Of a stretch of DNA of 64,000 nucleotides, positions 25,980-34,616 are shown in pieces. Each line of letters starts with the position of its first letter. Positions within the stretch are counted from its first letter, which is position 1. Origin of the DNA: Comamonadaceae bacterium (GTDB lineage Bacteria > Pseudomonadota > Gammaproteobacteria > Burkholderiales > Burkholderiaceae_C); the NCBI GenBank assembly GCA_947453965.1, contig CANGIQ010000007.1:50161-114160 (forward strand), in the 5' to 3' direction. The notes under the pieces are model-generated. The model was not told where the DNA came from, did not search any database, and saw only the letters and a program-made list of their open reading frames with translations. The position numbers and the translations under genes are program-made.

Positions 25980-26693
25980 ATGAACACACTGTTACTGATT
26001 GAAGACGACCACCGCCTAGCCCACATGGTGGGCGAGTACCTGCAGCAATCGGGCTTTGAGGTGGTCCATGCGGCCAACGGCTTGACGGGGCTACGCCAAT
26101 TGCAAGAAGCGACCACGCCCGTGACCTTGGTGTTGCTGGACTTGATGCTGCCCGACATCGATGGCCTGGAAGTCTGCCGCCGCATTCGCGCTCTGCCCAG
26201 CACCTTGGCGCAAACCCCAGTGCTGATGCTCACCGCCAAGGGCGATCCGATGGACCGCATCGTCGGACTCGAAATCGGCGCCGACGACTACCTGCCCAAA
26301 CCATTTGAGCCCCGCGAGTTGCTGGCCCGCATCCGTGCCGTGCTGCGACGCCATCAGCCTGGCCATGCCCTCGCCGAAAGCAACACCGTGCTGAAGTTTG
26401 GCGCCTTGGAGCTAGACCGCAATGCGCGCAGCATCACCGTGCACGGCAAGGCCTGCGACTTGACCTCTTACCAATTTGACCTGCTCTGGGTCTTGGCTGA
26501 ACGCGCGGGACGTGTACTGTCGCGCGATCAGATCATGGAAGCCGTGCGCGGCCGCGAGCTCGAAGCGTTTGACCGCTCCATCGACGTGCACATGGGCCGC
26601 ATTCGCGCGGCCATCGAAGACGATGCCAAAACACCCAAGCGCATTCTGACCGTGCGCGGTGTGGGTTATGTGTTTGCCAAACACCAAGACTGA
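25980..26693 (+). CDS. OmpR-type response regulator
   Basis: The ATG at 25980 gives 237 residues. A longer in-frame extension into the transporter gene is not credible. The receiver domain has D9/D10, the phospho-acceptor D54 (LVLLDLMLPD) and the lysine of DYLPKPFEPREL. The winged-helix domain covers about residues 135-232 (DLTSYQFDLLWVLAERAGRV, then RVLSRDQIMEAVRG). The kinase gene starts four bases after its stop, so they are a cognate pair. Confidence 0.9.
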   Translation: MNTLLLIEDDHRLAHMVGEYLQQSGFEVVHAANGLTGLRQLQEATTPVTLVLLDLMLPDIDGLEVCRRIRALPSTLAQTPVLMLTAKGDPMDRIVGLEIGADDYLPKPFEPRELLARIRAVLRRHQPGHALAESNTVLKFGALELDRNARSITVHGKACDLTSYQFDLLWVLAERAGRVLSRDQIMEAVRGRELEAFDRSIDVHMGRIRAAIEDDAKTPKRILTVRGVGYVFAKHQD

Positions 26694-26697
26694 TCAC

Positions 26698-27936
26698 ATG
26701 TCCAACACACCCCCTGCGAATCGATTCTTGCACCTGCCGCTGTATGTGCGCATTTGGCTGGCCGTGGTGTTGGCCGTGGCCGTGCTCACGCTGCTGGCGG
26801 GTTGGATCATGCGCGTCACCGCAGAGCCGCCTTTGCGTGAAGTGATTGTGCGCAACGCCGCGGGTGAAACCGTGGGCCAAGGCCAAGCGCGTTTACGGCC
26901 TCCTGATGGTCTGCCGGTAGAGCCACCACCCGTGCATCACAGCGATATGCCGCATCCGCCCGGCCACTTTGGTACCGGGCCAGAGTTCATGGTGCGCATG
27001 CACGACGGTGCGTTGATGCACATCCATTTGCCGCGCCCACCGCGCAGCTTTTGGTCGCGTCCGCCCTATGGATTTTTTTGGACCCTGGGCCTAGTCGGCT
27101 TGGCCGTGGCCTTGGGCACTTACCCCATCGTGCGTCGCCTGACACGTCGTTTGGAACAATTGCAAAAAGGCGTGGAGCAATGGGGTACGGGCAATCTGTC
27201 CGCGCGTGTGGCTGAGCAAGGCCATGACGAAGTGGCGTTCTTGGCGCAACGCTTCAACCATGCGGCCGAACAGATTGAGCAACTCGTCACCTCGCACAAA
27301 TCGCTGTTGGCCAATGCCTCGCACGAGCTGCGCTCGCCGCTCACCCGCATCCGCATGGGGCTGGAGCTGATGGGCGAGCATCCCTCGCCGGCCATGAAGG
27401 AAGAAATCTCGCGCAGCGTGGGCGAGCTGGACCAGTTGATTGATGAAATTTTGTTGGCCAGCCGCTTGGACGCCAAAGAGGCCGATCTGGGCACCATCGA
27501 ACAGGTGGACCTGACCGGTTTGGCCAGCGAAGAATGCGCCCGCTTAGACGCCCACCTCAACTTGGGCGAGCAGCCCCAAAGCTGGGTGGTACCCGGCGTG
27601 GCCAAACTGCTGCGCCGCATGCTGCGCAACTTGCTCGAAAACGCGCGTCGCTACGGCACCTCGGACATCGAAGTGCAACTCAGCCCCGTCACGCACGAAG
27701 GCCAAGCTTGCGTGCGTCTGTGCGTGGCAGACCGTGGCCCCGGCGTGCCGGTGGATTTGCGCGAACGCATCTTCGAACCGTTTTACCGACTGCCCGGCGC
27801 CAGCGAACGCGACGGTGGTGTGGGCTTAGGGTTGGCCTTGGTGCGCTCCATCGTGCAACGCCATCACGGCCGCGTGCATTGCGAAGACCGTCCGGGCGGC
27901 GGGGCCTGCTTTGTGGTGATCTTGCCGAGCGCCTGA
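26698..27936 (+). CDS. sensor histidine kinase with a His/Pro-rich periplasmic domain
   Basis: The ATG at 26698 gives 412 residues. A first membrane helix (about 15-37) and a second (about 122-142) enclose an 85-residue periplasmic region dense in proline and histidine (PPPVHHSDMPHPPGHFG, then MVRMHDGALMHIHL). A HAMP-like segment follows, then HisKA with H209 (ANASHELRSPLTRI) and the ATPase boxes RRMLRNLLENARRYG, DRGPGVP and GVGLGLALV. The residue composition of the sensor domain suggests metal or pH sensing, which is speculation. It is the partner of the regulator four bases upstream. Confidence 0.88.
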   Translation: MSNTPPANRFLHLPLYVRIWLAVVLAVAVLTLLAGWIMRVTAEPPLREVIVRNAAGETVGQGQARLRPPDGLPVEPPPVHHSDMPHPPGHFGTGPEFMVRMHDGALMHIHLPRPPRSFWSRPPYGFFWTLGLVGLAVALGTYPIVRRLTRRLEQLQKGVEQWGTGNLSARVAEQGHDEVAFLAQRFNHAAEQIEQLVTSHKSLLANASHELRSPLTRIRMGLELMGEHPSPAMKEEISRSVGELDQLIDEILLASRLDAKEADLGTIEQVDLTGLASEECARLDAHLNLGEQPQSWVVPGVAKLLRRMLRNLLENARRYGTSDIEVQLSPVTHEGQACVRLCVADRGPGVPVDLRERIFEPFYRLPGASERDGGVGLGLALVRSIVQRHHGRVHCEDRPGGGACFVVILPSA

Positions 27937-27988
27937 GACACACGCGTGATACAGGCATTGGCTCAGAAATGCGCGGCACAATTTGCCC

Positions 27989-29059
27989 ATGACGCACCGC
28001 CCATCACAAGCTCCAACGACCGCTCACCCAACACTCACGCCTACGTCGCCAACTGCTTCATGGCGATTTGGCCAACGCCTGTGCGAACGCTTCCAACTCA
28101 GCACACCGCTGGTGCTGGCACCCATGGCCCTGGCCTCGGGTGGCGCGCTGGCGGCGGCCTGCGCACAAGCCGGTGCGCTCGGTTTGGTCGGTGGCGGCTA
28201 CGGCGATTTGGCCTGGACGCAACGTGAATACAACTTGGCCGCGTCGCTGTTGGCGGATGACGCGCACAGTCTGCAACGCTTGGGCTGCGGCTTCATCACC
28301 TGGAAACTCGACGAAGACGCCAGCGCCTTGGACTGGGTGCTGACCCAGGCGCAAGCACCACGCGCGTTGATGCTTTCATTCGGCGACCCAAGGCCTTACG
28401 CACCGCGCATCGCTGCGGCAGGGGCGCGTTTGATTTGCCAAGTGCAGCGCTTGGAGCAAGTGCCGCTGGCGGTTGAAGCGGGCGCCAGCGTCATCGTCGC
28501 GCAGGGCGGCGAGGCCGGTGGCCACGGCATGAATGCCCAAGAAGGACGCGGCACGTTTGCCCTGGTACCCGAGATTGCCGATTGGCTGGCCACACACGCA
28601 CCACACACACTGCTGCTGGCCGCAGGTGGCATTGCCGATGGACGGGGTTTGGCAGCCGCCTTGATGCTGGGTGCCGACGGCGTGTTGGTGGGCTCGCGCC
28701 TGTGGGCCACCCAAGAAAGCCTGGCCGCGGCTGGTGCCAAGGCACAAGCCACCAGCACCTCGGGTGACGGCACCGCGCGCAGCCAGGTGTTTGACATCTT
28801 GCGGCGCAAAAACTGGCCGGCACCGTATGACTTTCGCGCCATTCGCAACGACTTGCACCGCCAGTGGGAGTCGCGCGTGCCCGAACTGCAAGCGCAGCCC
28901 GAAGCAGCACGCGCCGATTACGAAGCAGGTGTTCAAGCGGGCGACTTCAGCCGGGCACATGCCACGGTGGGTGAAGCGGTGGGGTTGATCCAAGATGTGC
29001 CGAGCGCTGCTGAAGTGATTGCACGCATGACGCAGCAAGCGCGTCAGCTGCTGAACTGA
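27989..29059 (+). CDS. nitronate monooxygenase / NPD-type FMN oxidoreductase
   Basis: An ATG at 27989 gives 356 residues. The fold is the 2-nitropropane dioxygenase type. LSTPLVLAPMALASGGALAA lies near the start, the glycine loop GLVGGGYGD follows, and the FMN phosphate/active-site stretch is AQGGEAGGHGM, with LLAAGGIADGRG and LGADGVLVGSRL later. Such enzymes oxidise alkyl nitronates with FMN and oxygen. Many family members have other or unknown substrates. The first 30 residues are low-complexity and the true start may be later. It converges with the heptosyltransferase gene. Confidence 0.82.
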   Translation: MTHRPSQAPTTAHPTLTPTSPTASWRFGQRLCERFQLSTPLVLAPMALASGGALAAACAQAGALGLVGGGYGDLAWTQREYNLAASLLADDAHSLQRLGCGFITWKLDEDASALDWVLTQAQAPRALMLSFGDPRPYAPRIAAAGARLICQVQRLEQVPLAVEAGASVIVAQGGEAGGHGMNAQEGRGTFALVPEIADWLATHAPHTLLLAAGGIADGRGLAAALMLGADGVLVGSRLWATQESLAAAGAKAQATSTSGDGTARSQVFDILRRKNWPAPYDFRAIRNDLHRQWESRVPELQAQPEAARADYEAGVQAGDFSRAHATVGEAVGLIQDVPSAAEVIARMTQQARQLLN

Positions 29060-29066
29060 CCCAACC

Positions 29067-30125
29067 TCAGAGCAGGGCGTAGACCCGCTCAGCGCCCACG
29101 TCTTCCAGGCAACGGGTGTGGCCCAAGGGGCAGGTGCGCTCATAACAAGGCGCACAGGCCAGCGGGGGTTGGTAGTTGGCATCCACGCGCAGCCAGACCA
29201 CGCGCGCACGGTCATTCAAGGGGGGCGTGTGCTCAGGGCTGGACGAACCAAACACCGCCACTTGCGGCACGCCCAAGGCGGCGGCCACATGCATCAAACC
29301 GGAATCATTGCTGACCACACGAAACGCTTGGCCGATCAGCGCAAAAGCTTGCATCAAATCGGTTTTGCCCGCGAGGTTGTGGCAGTGGCCGCGCTGTTTG
29401 GCGTTGGCTGCTGTGGCGATTTCTTCGCAGATCGCGTGGTCTTTGGGGCCCCCGAGCAGCAAAACGGGTCGATCAATTTTGCTGGCCAATTCTGCAAAGT
29501 GTTTGGCGGGCCAGCGCTTGGCAGGGCCGTACTCGGCACCCGGCGCAAACACCACATAGCTGTTGCGCGCCAAGGTGGGCAGGTTGGGGTTGCGCCCCAG
29601 CACTTCCAACGCCGCATCAATGGCCACGGCGGGCACTTGCAGCACGGGGCGTAAATCGCCACTGAGCTTCATGGGCTTGCCGGGGCTTTGACCGACCAAG
29701 CTCAAGGCAGCGTACCACTCGACCATGGGTGGACGTTCTTCAGTGTCAGGATTGTCCAAGCGGTCGGTCAACAGACCAAAGCGCATCTCACCGGTGTAGC
29801 CCACGCGTTGCGGAATGTTCGCAAGCCACGGAATCAGCGCGCTCTTGAGCGAGTTGGGGCACACATAGGCGACGTCAAAACGCCCGCGCAACTGGCGCGC
29901 CAACGACCAGCGTCCCACCAGCTGCAAGCCACCGTGTTGGAAGGGAAATTCAATCACCTCGGCCACGCCGGGCATGGCGCGGTAGACCGGTGCAATCCAA
30001 GGCAGGGCACCGACAGTGAGGCGCTCACCGCGCGCAGCCAAGCGGCGCAGCAAGGGTTCGGTCATCACCGCATCCCCAATCCATTGGGGCGCGATGATGA
30101 GGGCGTTTTTAGTGGTGGCCGCCAA
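29067..30125 (-). CDS. waaF: ADP-heptose:LPS heptosyltransferase II-like glycosyltransferase (GT9)
   Basis: The protein matches the GT9 family throughout: IIAPQWIGDAVMTEPLL at the N-terminus, FAPGAEYGPAKRWP for the nucleotide-sugar site, and VSNDSGLMHVAAALG near the C-terminus. It adds heptose to the LPS inner core at the cytoplasmic face of the inner membrane. The start is uncertain. TTG at 30125 gives the usual short N-terminus (352 aa) and overlaps the zinc-ribbon gene by 17 bases. A GTG at 30182 would add 19 residues and overlap it by 74 bases. Neither has a good ribosome site. Specificity for heptose II over heptose I is inferred from similarity. Confidence 0.85.
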   Translation of the reverse strand: MAATTKNALIIAPQWIGDAVMTEPLLRRLAARGERLTVGALPWIAPVYRAMPGVAEVIEFPFQHGGLQLVGRWSLARQLRGRFDVAYVCPNSLKSALIPWLANIPQRVGYTGEMRFGLLTDRLDNPDTEERPPMVEWYAALSLVGQSPGKPMKLSGDLRPVLQVPAVAIDAALEVLGRNPNLPTLARNSYVVFAPGAEYGPAKRWPAKHFAELASKIDRPVLLLGGPKDHAICEEIATAANAKQRGHCHNLAGKTDLMQAFALIGQAFRVVSNDSGLMHVAAALGVPQVAVFGSSSPEHTPPLNDRARVVWLRVDANYQPPLACAPCYERTCPLGHTRCLEDVGAERVYALL

Positions 30126-30312
30126 CGTGTTCGCCGGCTTTGAGTTTGTAGACCGTGCCGCAGTAAGGGCACTTGGCTTCACCGGTGTTGGCCACGTCCA
30201 AGTACACCTTGGGATGGCTGTTCCAGAGTTTCATGTCGGCTTTGGCGCTGGGGCAAAACACGCCGCCTTGACCGTTCAGGTCTTTGGCCAGAAGTTCAAC
30301 TGTGTTGCTCAT
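30109..30312 (-). CDS. small zinc-ribbon protein (67 aa)
   Basis: The 67-residue protein contains FCPSAKADMKLWNSHPKVYL and then KCPYCGTVYKL, with a His-rich tail GEHVGGHH. This matches the zf-CHCC family: conserved Cys, His and a CxxC pair, similar to the NDUFS6/mitochondrial complex I subunit domain. The function in bacteria is not established. It follows ilvE by 34 bases in the same direction and overlaps the start of the heptosyltransferase gene. Confidence 0.8.
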   Translation of the reverse strand: MSNTVELLAKDLNGQGGVFCPSAKADMKLWNSHPKVYLDVANTGEAKCPYCGTVYKLKAGEHVGGHH

Positions 30313-30346
30313 TTTTGATTCCTACGAATGCTCAAGGGCAAGCCGC

Positions 30347-31288
30347 TCAGACTTTGGTGAGCCAGTGGGCGTACTTCGGATTGCGGCCATTGACGATGTC
30401 AAAGAACGCGTTCTGGATTTTTTCGGTGATCGGGCCACGGCTTCCGCTGCCCAACTCAATGCGGTCGAGTTCGCGAATTGGCGTCACTTCTGCAGCGGTG
30501 CCGGTGAAGAAGGCTTCGTCAGAGATGTAAATCTCGTCGCGCGTGATGCGCTTTTGCACGATCTCCAGGCCCAAGTCCTTGGCGATGTGGAACACGGTGT
30601 TGCGTGTGATGCCGTTCAGGGCGCCAGCCGACAAGTCAGGCGTGTAGATCACGCCGTCTTTGACCACGAAGATGTTTTCGCCTGCGCCTTCAGACACAAA
30701 GCCCGAGGTGTCAAGCAACAGGGCTTCGTCGTAACCCTCGTCGGTCACTTCCATATTGGCCAGGATGGAGTTGGTGTAGTTGCTCACCGCCTTGGCTTGC
30801 GTCATGGTGATGTTGACGTGGTGACGCGTGTAGCTCGACGTCTTGACGCGGATGCCCCGCTTCATGCCTTCTTCGCCCAGATAAGCGCCCCAAGTCCAAG
30901 CCGCCACCATCACGTGGATGTCGTTGCCTTTGGGGGAGACGCCCAGCTTTTTGTCGCCAATCCACACCAGGGGACGGATGTAGCCGCTTTCGAGCTTGTT
31001 CTCACGCACCACAGCGCGTTGGGCGTCGTTGACTTGCTCTTTGGTGAAGGGCAGGTTCATGCGCAGAATTTTGGCGCTGTTGAACAGACGGTCGGTGTGC
31101 TCTTGCAAGCGGAAGACAGCGGTGCCTTGCTCGGTTTTGTAAGCGCGCACGCCCTCAAACGCGCCGCAACCGTAGTGCAGGGTGTGGCTCAACACGTGGA
31201 TCTTGGCATCACGCCAGTCGACCATGTGGCCGTCCATCCAGATTTTGCCGTCACGGTCAGACATGGAAGAGGGAATCACGACGCTCAT
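30347..31288 (-). CDS. ilvE: branched-chain amino acid aminotransferase
   Basis: The ATG at 31288 follows GGAAACCCC, a usable ribosome site; an earlier in-frame codon adds 12 residues of poor quality. The 313-residue product is the normal size of class IV aminotransferases. It shows the N-terminal WMDGHMVDWRDAKIHVLSHT, the active region TMTQAKAVSNYTNSILANME and the PLP-phosphate binding NGITRNTVFHIA. It interconverts leucine, isoleucine and valine with their 2-oxo acids in the cytoplasm. It heads a minus-strand group with the zinc-ribbon gene and waaF. Confidence 0.93.
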   Translation of the reverse strand: MSVVIPSSMSDRDGKIWMDGHMVDWRDAKIHVLSHTLHYGCGAFEGVRAYKTEQGTAVFRLQEHTDRLFNSAKILRMNLPFTKEQVNDAQRAVVRENKLESGYIRPLVWIGDKKLGVSPKGNDIHVMVAAWTWGAYLGEEGMKRGIRVKTSSYTRHHVNITMTQAKAVSNYTNSILANMEVTDEGYDEALLLDTSGFVSEGAGENIFVVKDGVIYTPDLSAGALNGITRNTVFHIAKDLGLEIVQKRITRDEIYISDEAFFTGTAAEVTPIRELDRIELGSGSRGPITEKIQNAFFDIVNGRNPKYAHWLTKV

Positions 31289-31387
31289 GGGGTTTCCTTT
31301 GGACTTGTGGAATGGGTTCGCCAAGTGGCGTAAACGGTCATTTTAGCGAGCCTGACAGCGCCTGGGCTGACACGCCGGTTGCTGTGC

Positions 31388-31819
31388 TCAATCGTTGGCC
31401 GACGCCGTGACGGGCTCGACATCGGTGGCCTGAAACGGACGCTCCAAGGTCCAACTTTGCAGCTTGCCTTGGGCAAACACGCAGCGCACCACCGACTGGC
31501 TGCCATCGCGCCAGCTGAACACTTCGGGCTGCGCGTCTTTGGCGCTTTCGAGTTGGCCCAAGGCGCGGGTCATGGCGATGACGTGCATCAGGCTCACCCC
31601 TGACTTGAGTTTGGCATTGAGCATGACCGCGCTGTCCACAAACCCGATGGGGCGGTTGCTGGCGCGCTTCATGATTTGCACCAAGCGGGTGAAATACAGC
31701 AGCAACCACATGACACCGCCGGTCACCACCATGGCAATGCCCATCCACCCCCAGCTTTGCCAAGCCCAGGCGGTCAGGCCCACGGCACCCACTGGCACCA
31801 AAATTCTTTGAAAGTTCAT
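31388..31819 (-). CDS. two-span membrane protein of unknown function, 143 aa
   Basis: The N-terminal 55 residues contain two hydrophobic helices (about 6-24 and 28-48). A soluble C-terminal domain follows, rich in charged and aromatic residues (MLNAKLKSGVSLMHVIAMTR, then WRDGSQSVVRCVFAQGK). The sequence looks like a conserved glycerate-kinase-unrelated hypothetical of Burkholderiales, but I cannot name a family. It stands between radA and ilvE on the same strand, with 68 bases before the next start. Confidence 0.65.
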   Translation of the reverse strand: MNFQRILVPVGAVGLTAWAWQSWGWMGIAMVVTGGVMWLLLYFTRLVQIMKRASNRPIGFVDSAVMLNAKLKSGVSLMHVIAMTRALGQLESAKDAQPEVFSWRDGSQSVVRCVFAQGKLQSWTLERPFQATDVEPVTASAND

Positions 31820-31892
31820 GGCGTTATTGTCTCAGGCTCTCATGAGCCATCGCCAGCCCAGAGACGTGACTTCTACGTAGCCCAGGACGGTC

Positions 31893-33269
31893 TCAACCCA
31901 GCTCACGCACCAAGTTAATCGCCTCGTCCACGCGCTCGACCGCATGCACCGTCATGCCCTCGATGGGCTTTTTGGGCGCGTTGGCTTTGGGAATCACGGC
32001 CACGGTGAAGCCCAATTTGGCCGCTTCTTTCAAGCGCTCTTGGCCGCGCGGTGCAGGCCGCACCTCGCCCGCCAAGCCCACTTCGCCAAAGGCGATGAAA
32101 CCTTGAGGCAGTGGCTTGCCGCGCAAGCTGCTTTGGATCGACAACAACACGGCCAGGTCAGCGGCAGGTTCGCTGATACGCACGCCACCCACCGCGTTGA
32201 CAAACACGTCTTGGTCCATGCACGCCACACCGGCGTGGCGGTGCAGCACCGCCAGCAACATGGCCAAACGGTCGCGGTCCAGGCCCACACTCAAACGGCG
32301 TGGCGACGGACCGCCGCTGTCCACCAAGGCTTGAATCTCCACCAGCATGGGGCGCGTGCCCTCGAGCGTGACGAGCACACAGCTGCCGGGCACGGGGTCA
32401 GAGTGCTGGCTCAGAAAGATGGCGCTGGGGTTGCTCACGCCTTTCAGGCCTTTTTCCGTCATGGCGAACACGCCAATTTCATTCACCGCCCCAAAGCGGT
32501 TTTTGATCGCCCGCACCAGCCGGTAGGTGGAGTGGGTGTCGCCCTCAAAGTACAGCACGGTGTCGACCATGTGCTCCAACACACGCGGCCCAGCCAAGGC
32601 GCCTTCTTTGGTGACGTGACCCACCAGCACCACGGCTGTGCCAGTGGACTTGGCCATGCGGGTGAGGTGTGAGGCACATTCACGCACCTGCGCCACCGAC
32701 CCAGGGGCGCTGGTGAGCTGGTCGGAATACACAGTTTGGATGGAATCCATCACCACCACGGCGGGTTGAAGCTTGTCCACGGTGGCCAGTATTTTTTCAA
32801 GCTGTGTTTCTGCCACCACCTGCACCTGGCTGTGGTCCAGCCCCAAGCGGCGCGAGCGCAAAGCCACTTGCGAGGCCGACTCCTCGCCCGTCACATACAA
32901 GGTGCTCAAGCCGCTGCGCTGCAAGCCGTCCATGGCTTGCAAGATCAAGGTGGATTTGCCAATGCCCGGATCGCCGCCAATCAGCACCACACCACCTTCG
33001 ACCATGCCGCCGCCCAGCACGCGGTCGAGTTCTTCTTGGCCGGTGGGGGTACGCGCCACGTCTTGCGCTTCGATGTCCGAGAGGATGGCCACTTCAGACG
33101 CGGGGGCCAAGGCCGCCATGCCGGCGTAGCGGTTTTTGGTCGCCGTATTGCTTTCGACCACGCTTTCGATCAAGGTGTTCCACGCATTGCAGCTCGGGCA
33201 CTTGCCCAACCATTTGGCGCTGATGCCGCCGCAGTCGGTGCAGGTGTATTGGGTTTTTTCTTTGGCCAT
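31893..33269 (-). CDS. radA: DNA repair protein RadA
   Basis: The 458-residue protein has all four RadA parts. These are an N-terminal C4 zinc finger (C10, C13, C24, C27; YTCTDCGG and GKCPSCNAW) and a RecA-like ATPase with Walker A GGDPGIGKSTL at about 98-108. The RadA-specific KNRFG motif (AIKNRFGAVNEIG) and a C-terminal Lon-like domain with PQGFIAFGEVGLAGEVR complete it. RadA is a branch-migration helicase acting in recombination and in natural transformation. It is divergent from hpaR, and the operator region lies between them. Confidence 0.96.
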   Translation of the reverse strand: MAKEKTQYTCTDCGGISAKWLGKCPSCNAWNTLIESVVESNTATKNRYAGMAALAPASEVAILSDIEAQDVARTPTGQEELDRVLGGGMVEGGVVLIGGDPGIGKSTLILQAMDGLQRSGLSTLYVTGEESASQVALRSRRLGLDHSQVQVVAETQLEKILATVDKLQPAVVVMDSIQTVYSDQLTSAPGSVAQVRECASHLTRMAKSTGTAVVLVGHVTKEGALAGPRVLEHMVDTVLYFEGDTHSTYRLVRAIKNRFGAVNEIGVFAMTEKGLKGVSNPSAIFLSQHSDPVPGSCVLVTLEGTRPMLVEIQALVDSGGPSPRRLSVGLDRDRLAMLLAVLHRHAGVACMDQDVFVNAVGGVRISEPAADLAVLLSIQSSLRGKPLPQGFIAFGEVGLAGEVRPAPRGQERLKEAAKLGFTVAVIPKANAPKKPIEGMTVHAVERVDEAINLVRELG

Positions 33270-33361
33270 GACCGAAATGATACTGGATAAACAAACAGTA
33301 TTGGTGTTTTTTCAGGGTAAGTCCTGAGTGCGCAGGCCGCATACAGGCTTGGCTTGCGGGT

Positions 33362-33391
33362 TTAATTTATTTAACATGCTAAATAAATTAA
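33362..33391. promoter_or_regulatory. 30-bp inverted repeat, likely HpaR operator
   Basis: TTAATTTATTTA at 33362-33373 and TAAATAAATTAA at 33380-33391 are perfect 12-base inverted arms around ACATGC. The right arm ends 12 bases before the hpaR ATG. It is the most AT-rich stretch of this area. MarR-family proteins bind exactly this kind of symmetrical AT-rich site, and HpaR is encoded next to it, so autoregulation and repression of the hpa operon is the natural reading. Binding itself is inference. Confidence 0.7.
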
Positions 33392-33403
33392 CGCCACGCA
33401 CCC

Positions 33404-33868
33404 ATGTCCAAACCCTTTGCCCACCGCAACCTGCCGCGCCTGCTGCTGCAAGCGCGCGAGTCGGTGATGGCGCACACCCGACCCGGCTTGCGTGACCAGG
33501 GCCTGAGCGATCAGCAATGGCGCGTGTTGCGCGTGCTCGGTGAAGACCATGGCAACGGCGGCGCCGGGGTAGAAACCGGGCGCGTCGCGCGCGAGGCCTA
33601 CATCATCGGCCCGAGCTTGAGCGGCGTGCTCACGCGCATGGAACGCGATGGCCTGATTGAGCGCCAACGCGACCCCAGCGACCAACGCCGCACCGTGGTG
33701 CGTGCGACGCCCAAGGGGCTGGCCCGCGTGAGCACCTTGTCGCAAACCATCGAAGCCCATTACCAATGGATGGAAAAGAACTTGGGCAAACCCAAGTTGC
33801 AACAACTTTACAGCTTGCTCGACGAAGTGATTGCGCTGGAAGCCCCCAGCACCCTCCCGCCGCAGTGA
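33404..33868 (+). CDS. hpaR: MarR-family repressor of homoprotocatechuate degradation
   Basis: The 154-residue winged-helix protein contains LRDQGLSDQQWRVLRVLGED, the recognition region PSLSGVLTRMERDGLIERQR and the wing DPSDQRRTVVRATPKG. The size and the N-terminal FAHRNLPRLLLQARESVM match HpaR. In enteric bacteria HpaR represses the hpa meta-cleavage genes until the aromatic inducer binds. Here it leads the hpa gene block and has a 30-bp inverted repeat just before its start. Confidence 0.88.
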   Translation: MSKPFAHRNLPRLLLQARESVMAHTRPGLRDQGLSDQQWRVLRVLGEDHGNGGAGVETGRVAREAYIIGPSLSGVLTRMERDGLIERQRDPSDQRRTVVRATPKGLARVSTLSQTIEAHYQWMEKNLGKPKLQQLYSLLDEVIALEAPSTLPPQ

Positions 33869-33905
33869 ACACCGATCCACCCACTTTTCATACCTAGCCC
33901 CACGC

Positions 33906-34616
33906 ATGAGCACTTCTGAATTCCCGATTCACGGCACCGTCTACGGTGTGCTGCTGAACGCGCACGCCGAATGGCAAAGCGCCAGCACGTTGATGAGTGA
34001 GGCGCCCTACAAAGCCCCTCCAGCAGCGCCCGTGCTGTATGTGAAAACCGCCAACACCTGGTCCGCCCACGACAGCGCGATTCCCGTGCCTGCCGATGTG
34101 CCCGCCGTTGAAGTCGGCGCCACCTTGGGCGTGGTGCTGGGCCTGCCCAACACCCACGGCGAGGCCAGCCATGTGCGCGGCTTGGTGTTGCTCAACGATG
34201 TGTCACTGCCGCACAGCGTGCAAGCCCAAGGCTTTTACCGCCCGCCGGTGAAGTTCAAAAACTTAGACGGTTTTTTGGGCGTGGGCCCCACACTCTTGCC
34301 CGCCGCCGATGTAGTCGATGCCAATGCCTTGACCTTGGAGGTGCGCATCAACGGCCAACTGCGCCAAACCGTGGATCTGCGCCAGATGCGTCGCCCGCTC
34401 GCACAGCTGCTGGCGGATGTGAACGACTTCATGACCCTACAAGCCGGCGACGTGCTGATGCTGGGCCTAGACATTTGCACCGACGGCCCGGATACGGGCC
34501 ACCGCCCCCACGCCCGGGTGGGCGATGTGATCGAGATCCAAGCCCCCGGCCACGCCGGCCTGGGTGTGATGCGCCACACCCTGGTCGCAGCCCCTGCTTT
34601 GGAGATGCCGGTATGA
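33906..34616 (+). CDS. hpaG1: homoprotocatechuate pathway decarboxylase/isomerase subunit, HpaG1 half
   Basis: The ATG at 33906 gives 236 residues of the fumarylacetoacetate hydrolase fold (LGVVLGLPNTHGEASHVRGL and YRPPVKFKNLDGFLGVGPT). It corresponds to the N-terminal half of the single-chain HpaG of E. coli, which decarboxylates 5-oxopent-3-ene-1,2,5-tricarboxylate and isomerises the product. In this genome the two halves are separate genes that overlap by four bases (ATGA), so equimolar production by coupled translation is likely. Confidence 0.85.
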   Translation: MSTSEFPIHGTVYGVLLNAHAEWQSASTLMSEAPYKAPPAAPVLYVKTANTWSAHDSAIPVPADVPAVEVGATLGVVLGLPNTHGEASHVRGLVLLNDVSLPHSVQAQGFYRPPVKFKNLDGFLGVGPTLLPAADVVDANALTLEVRINGQLRQTVDLRQMRRPLAQLLADVNDFMTLQAGDVLMLGLDICTDGPDTGHRPHARVGDVIEIQAPGHAGLGVMRHTLVAAPALEMPV

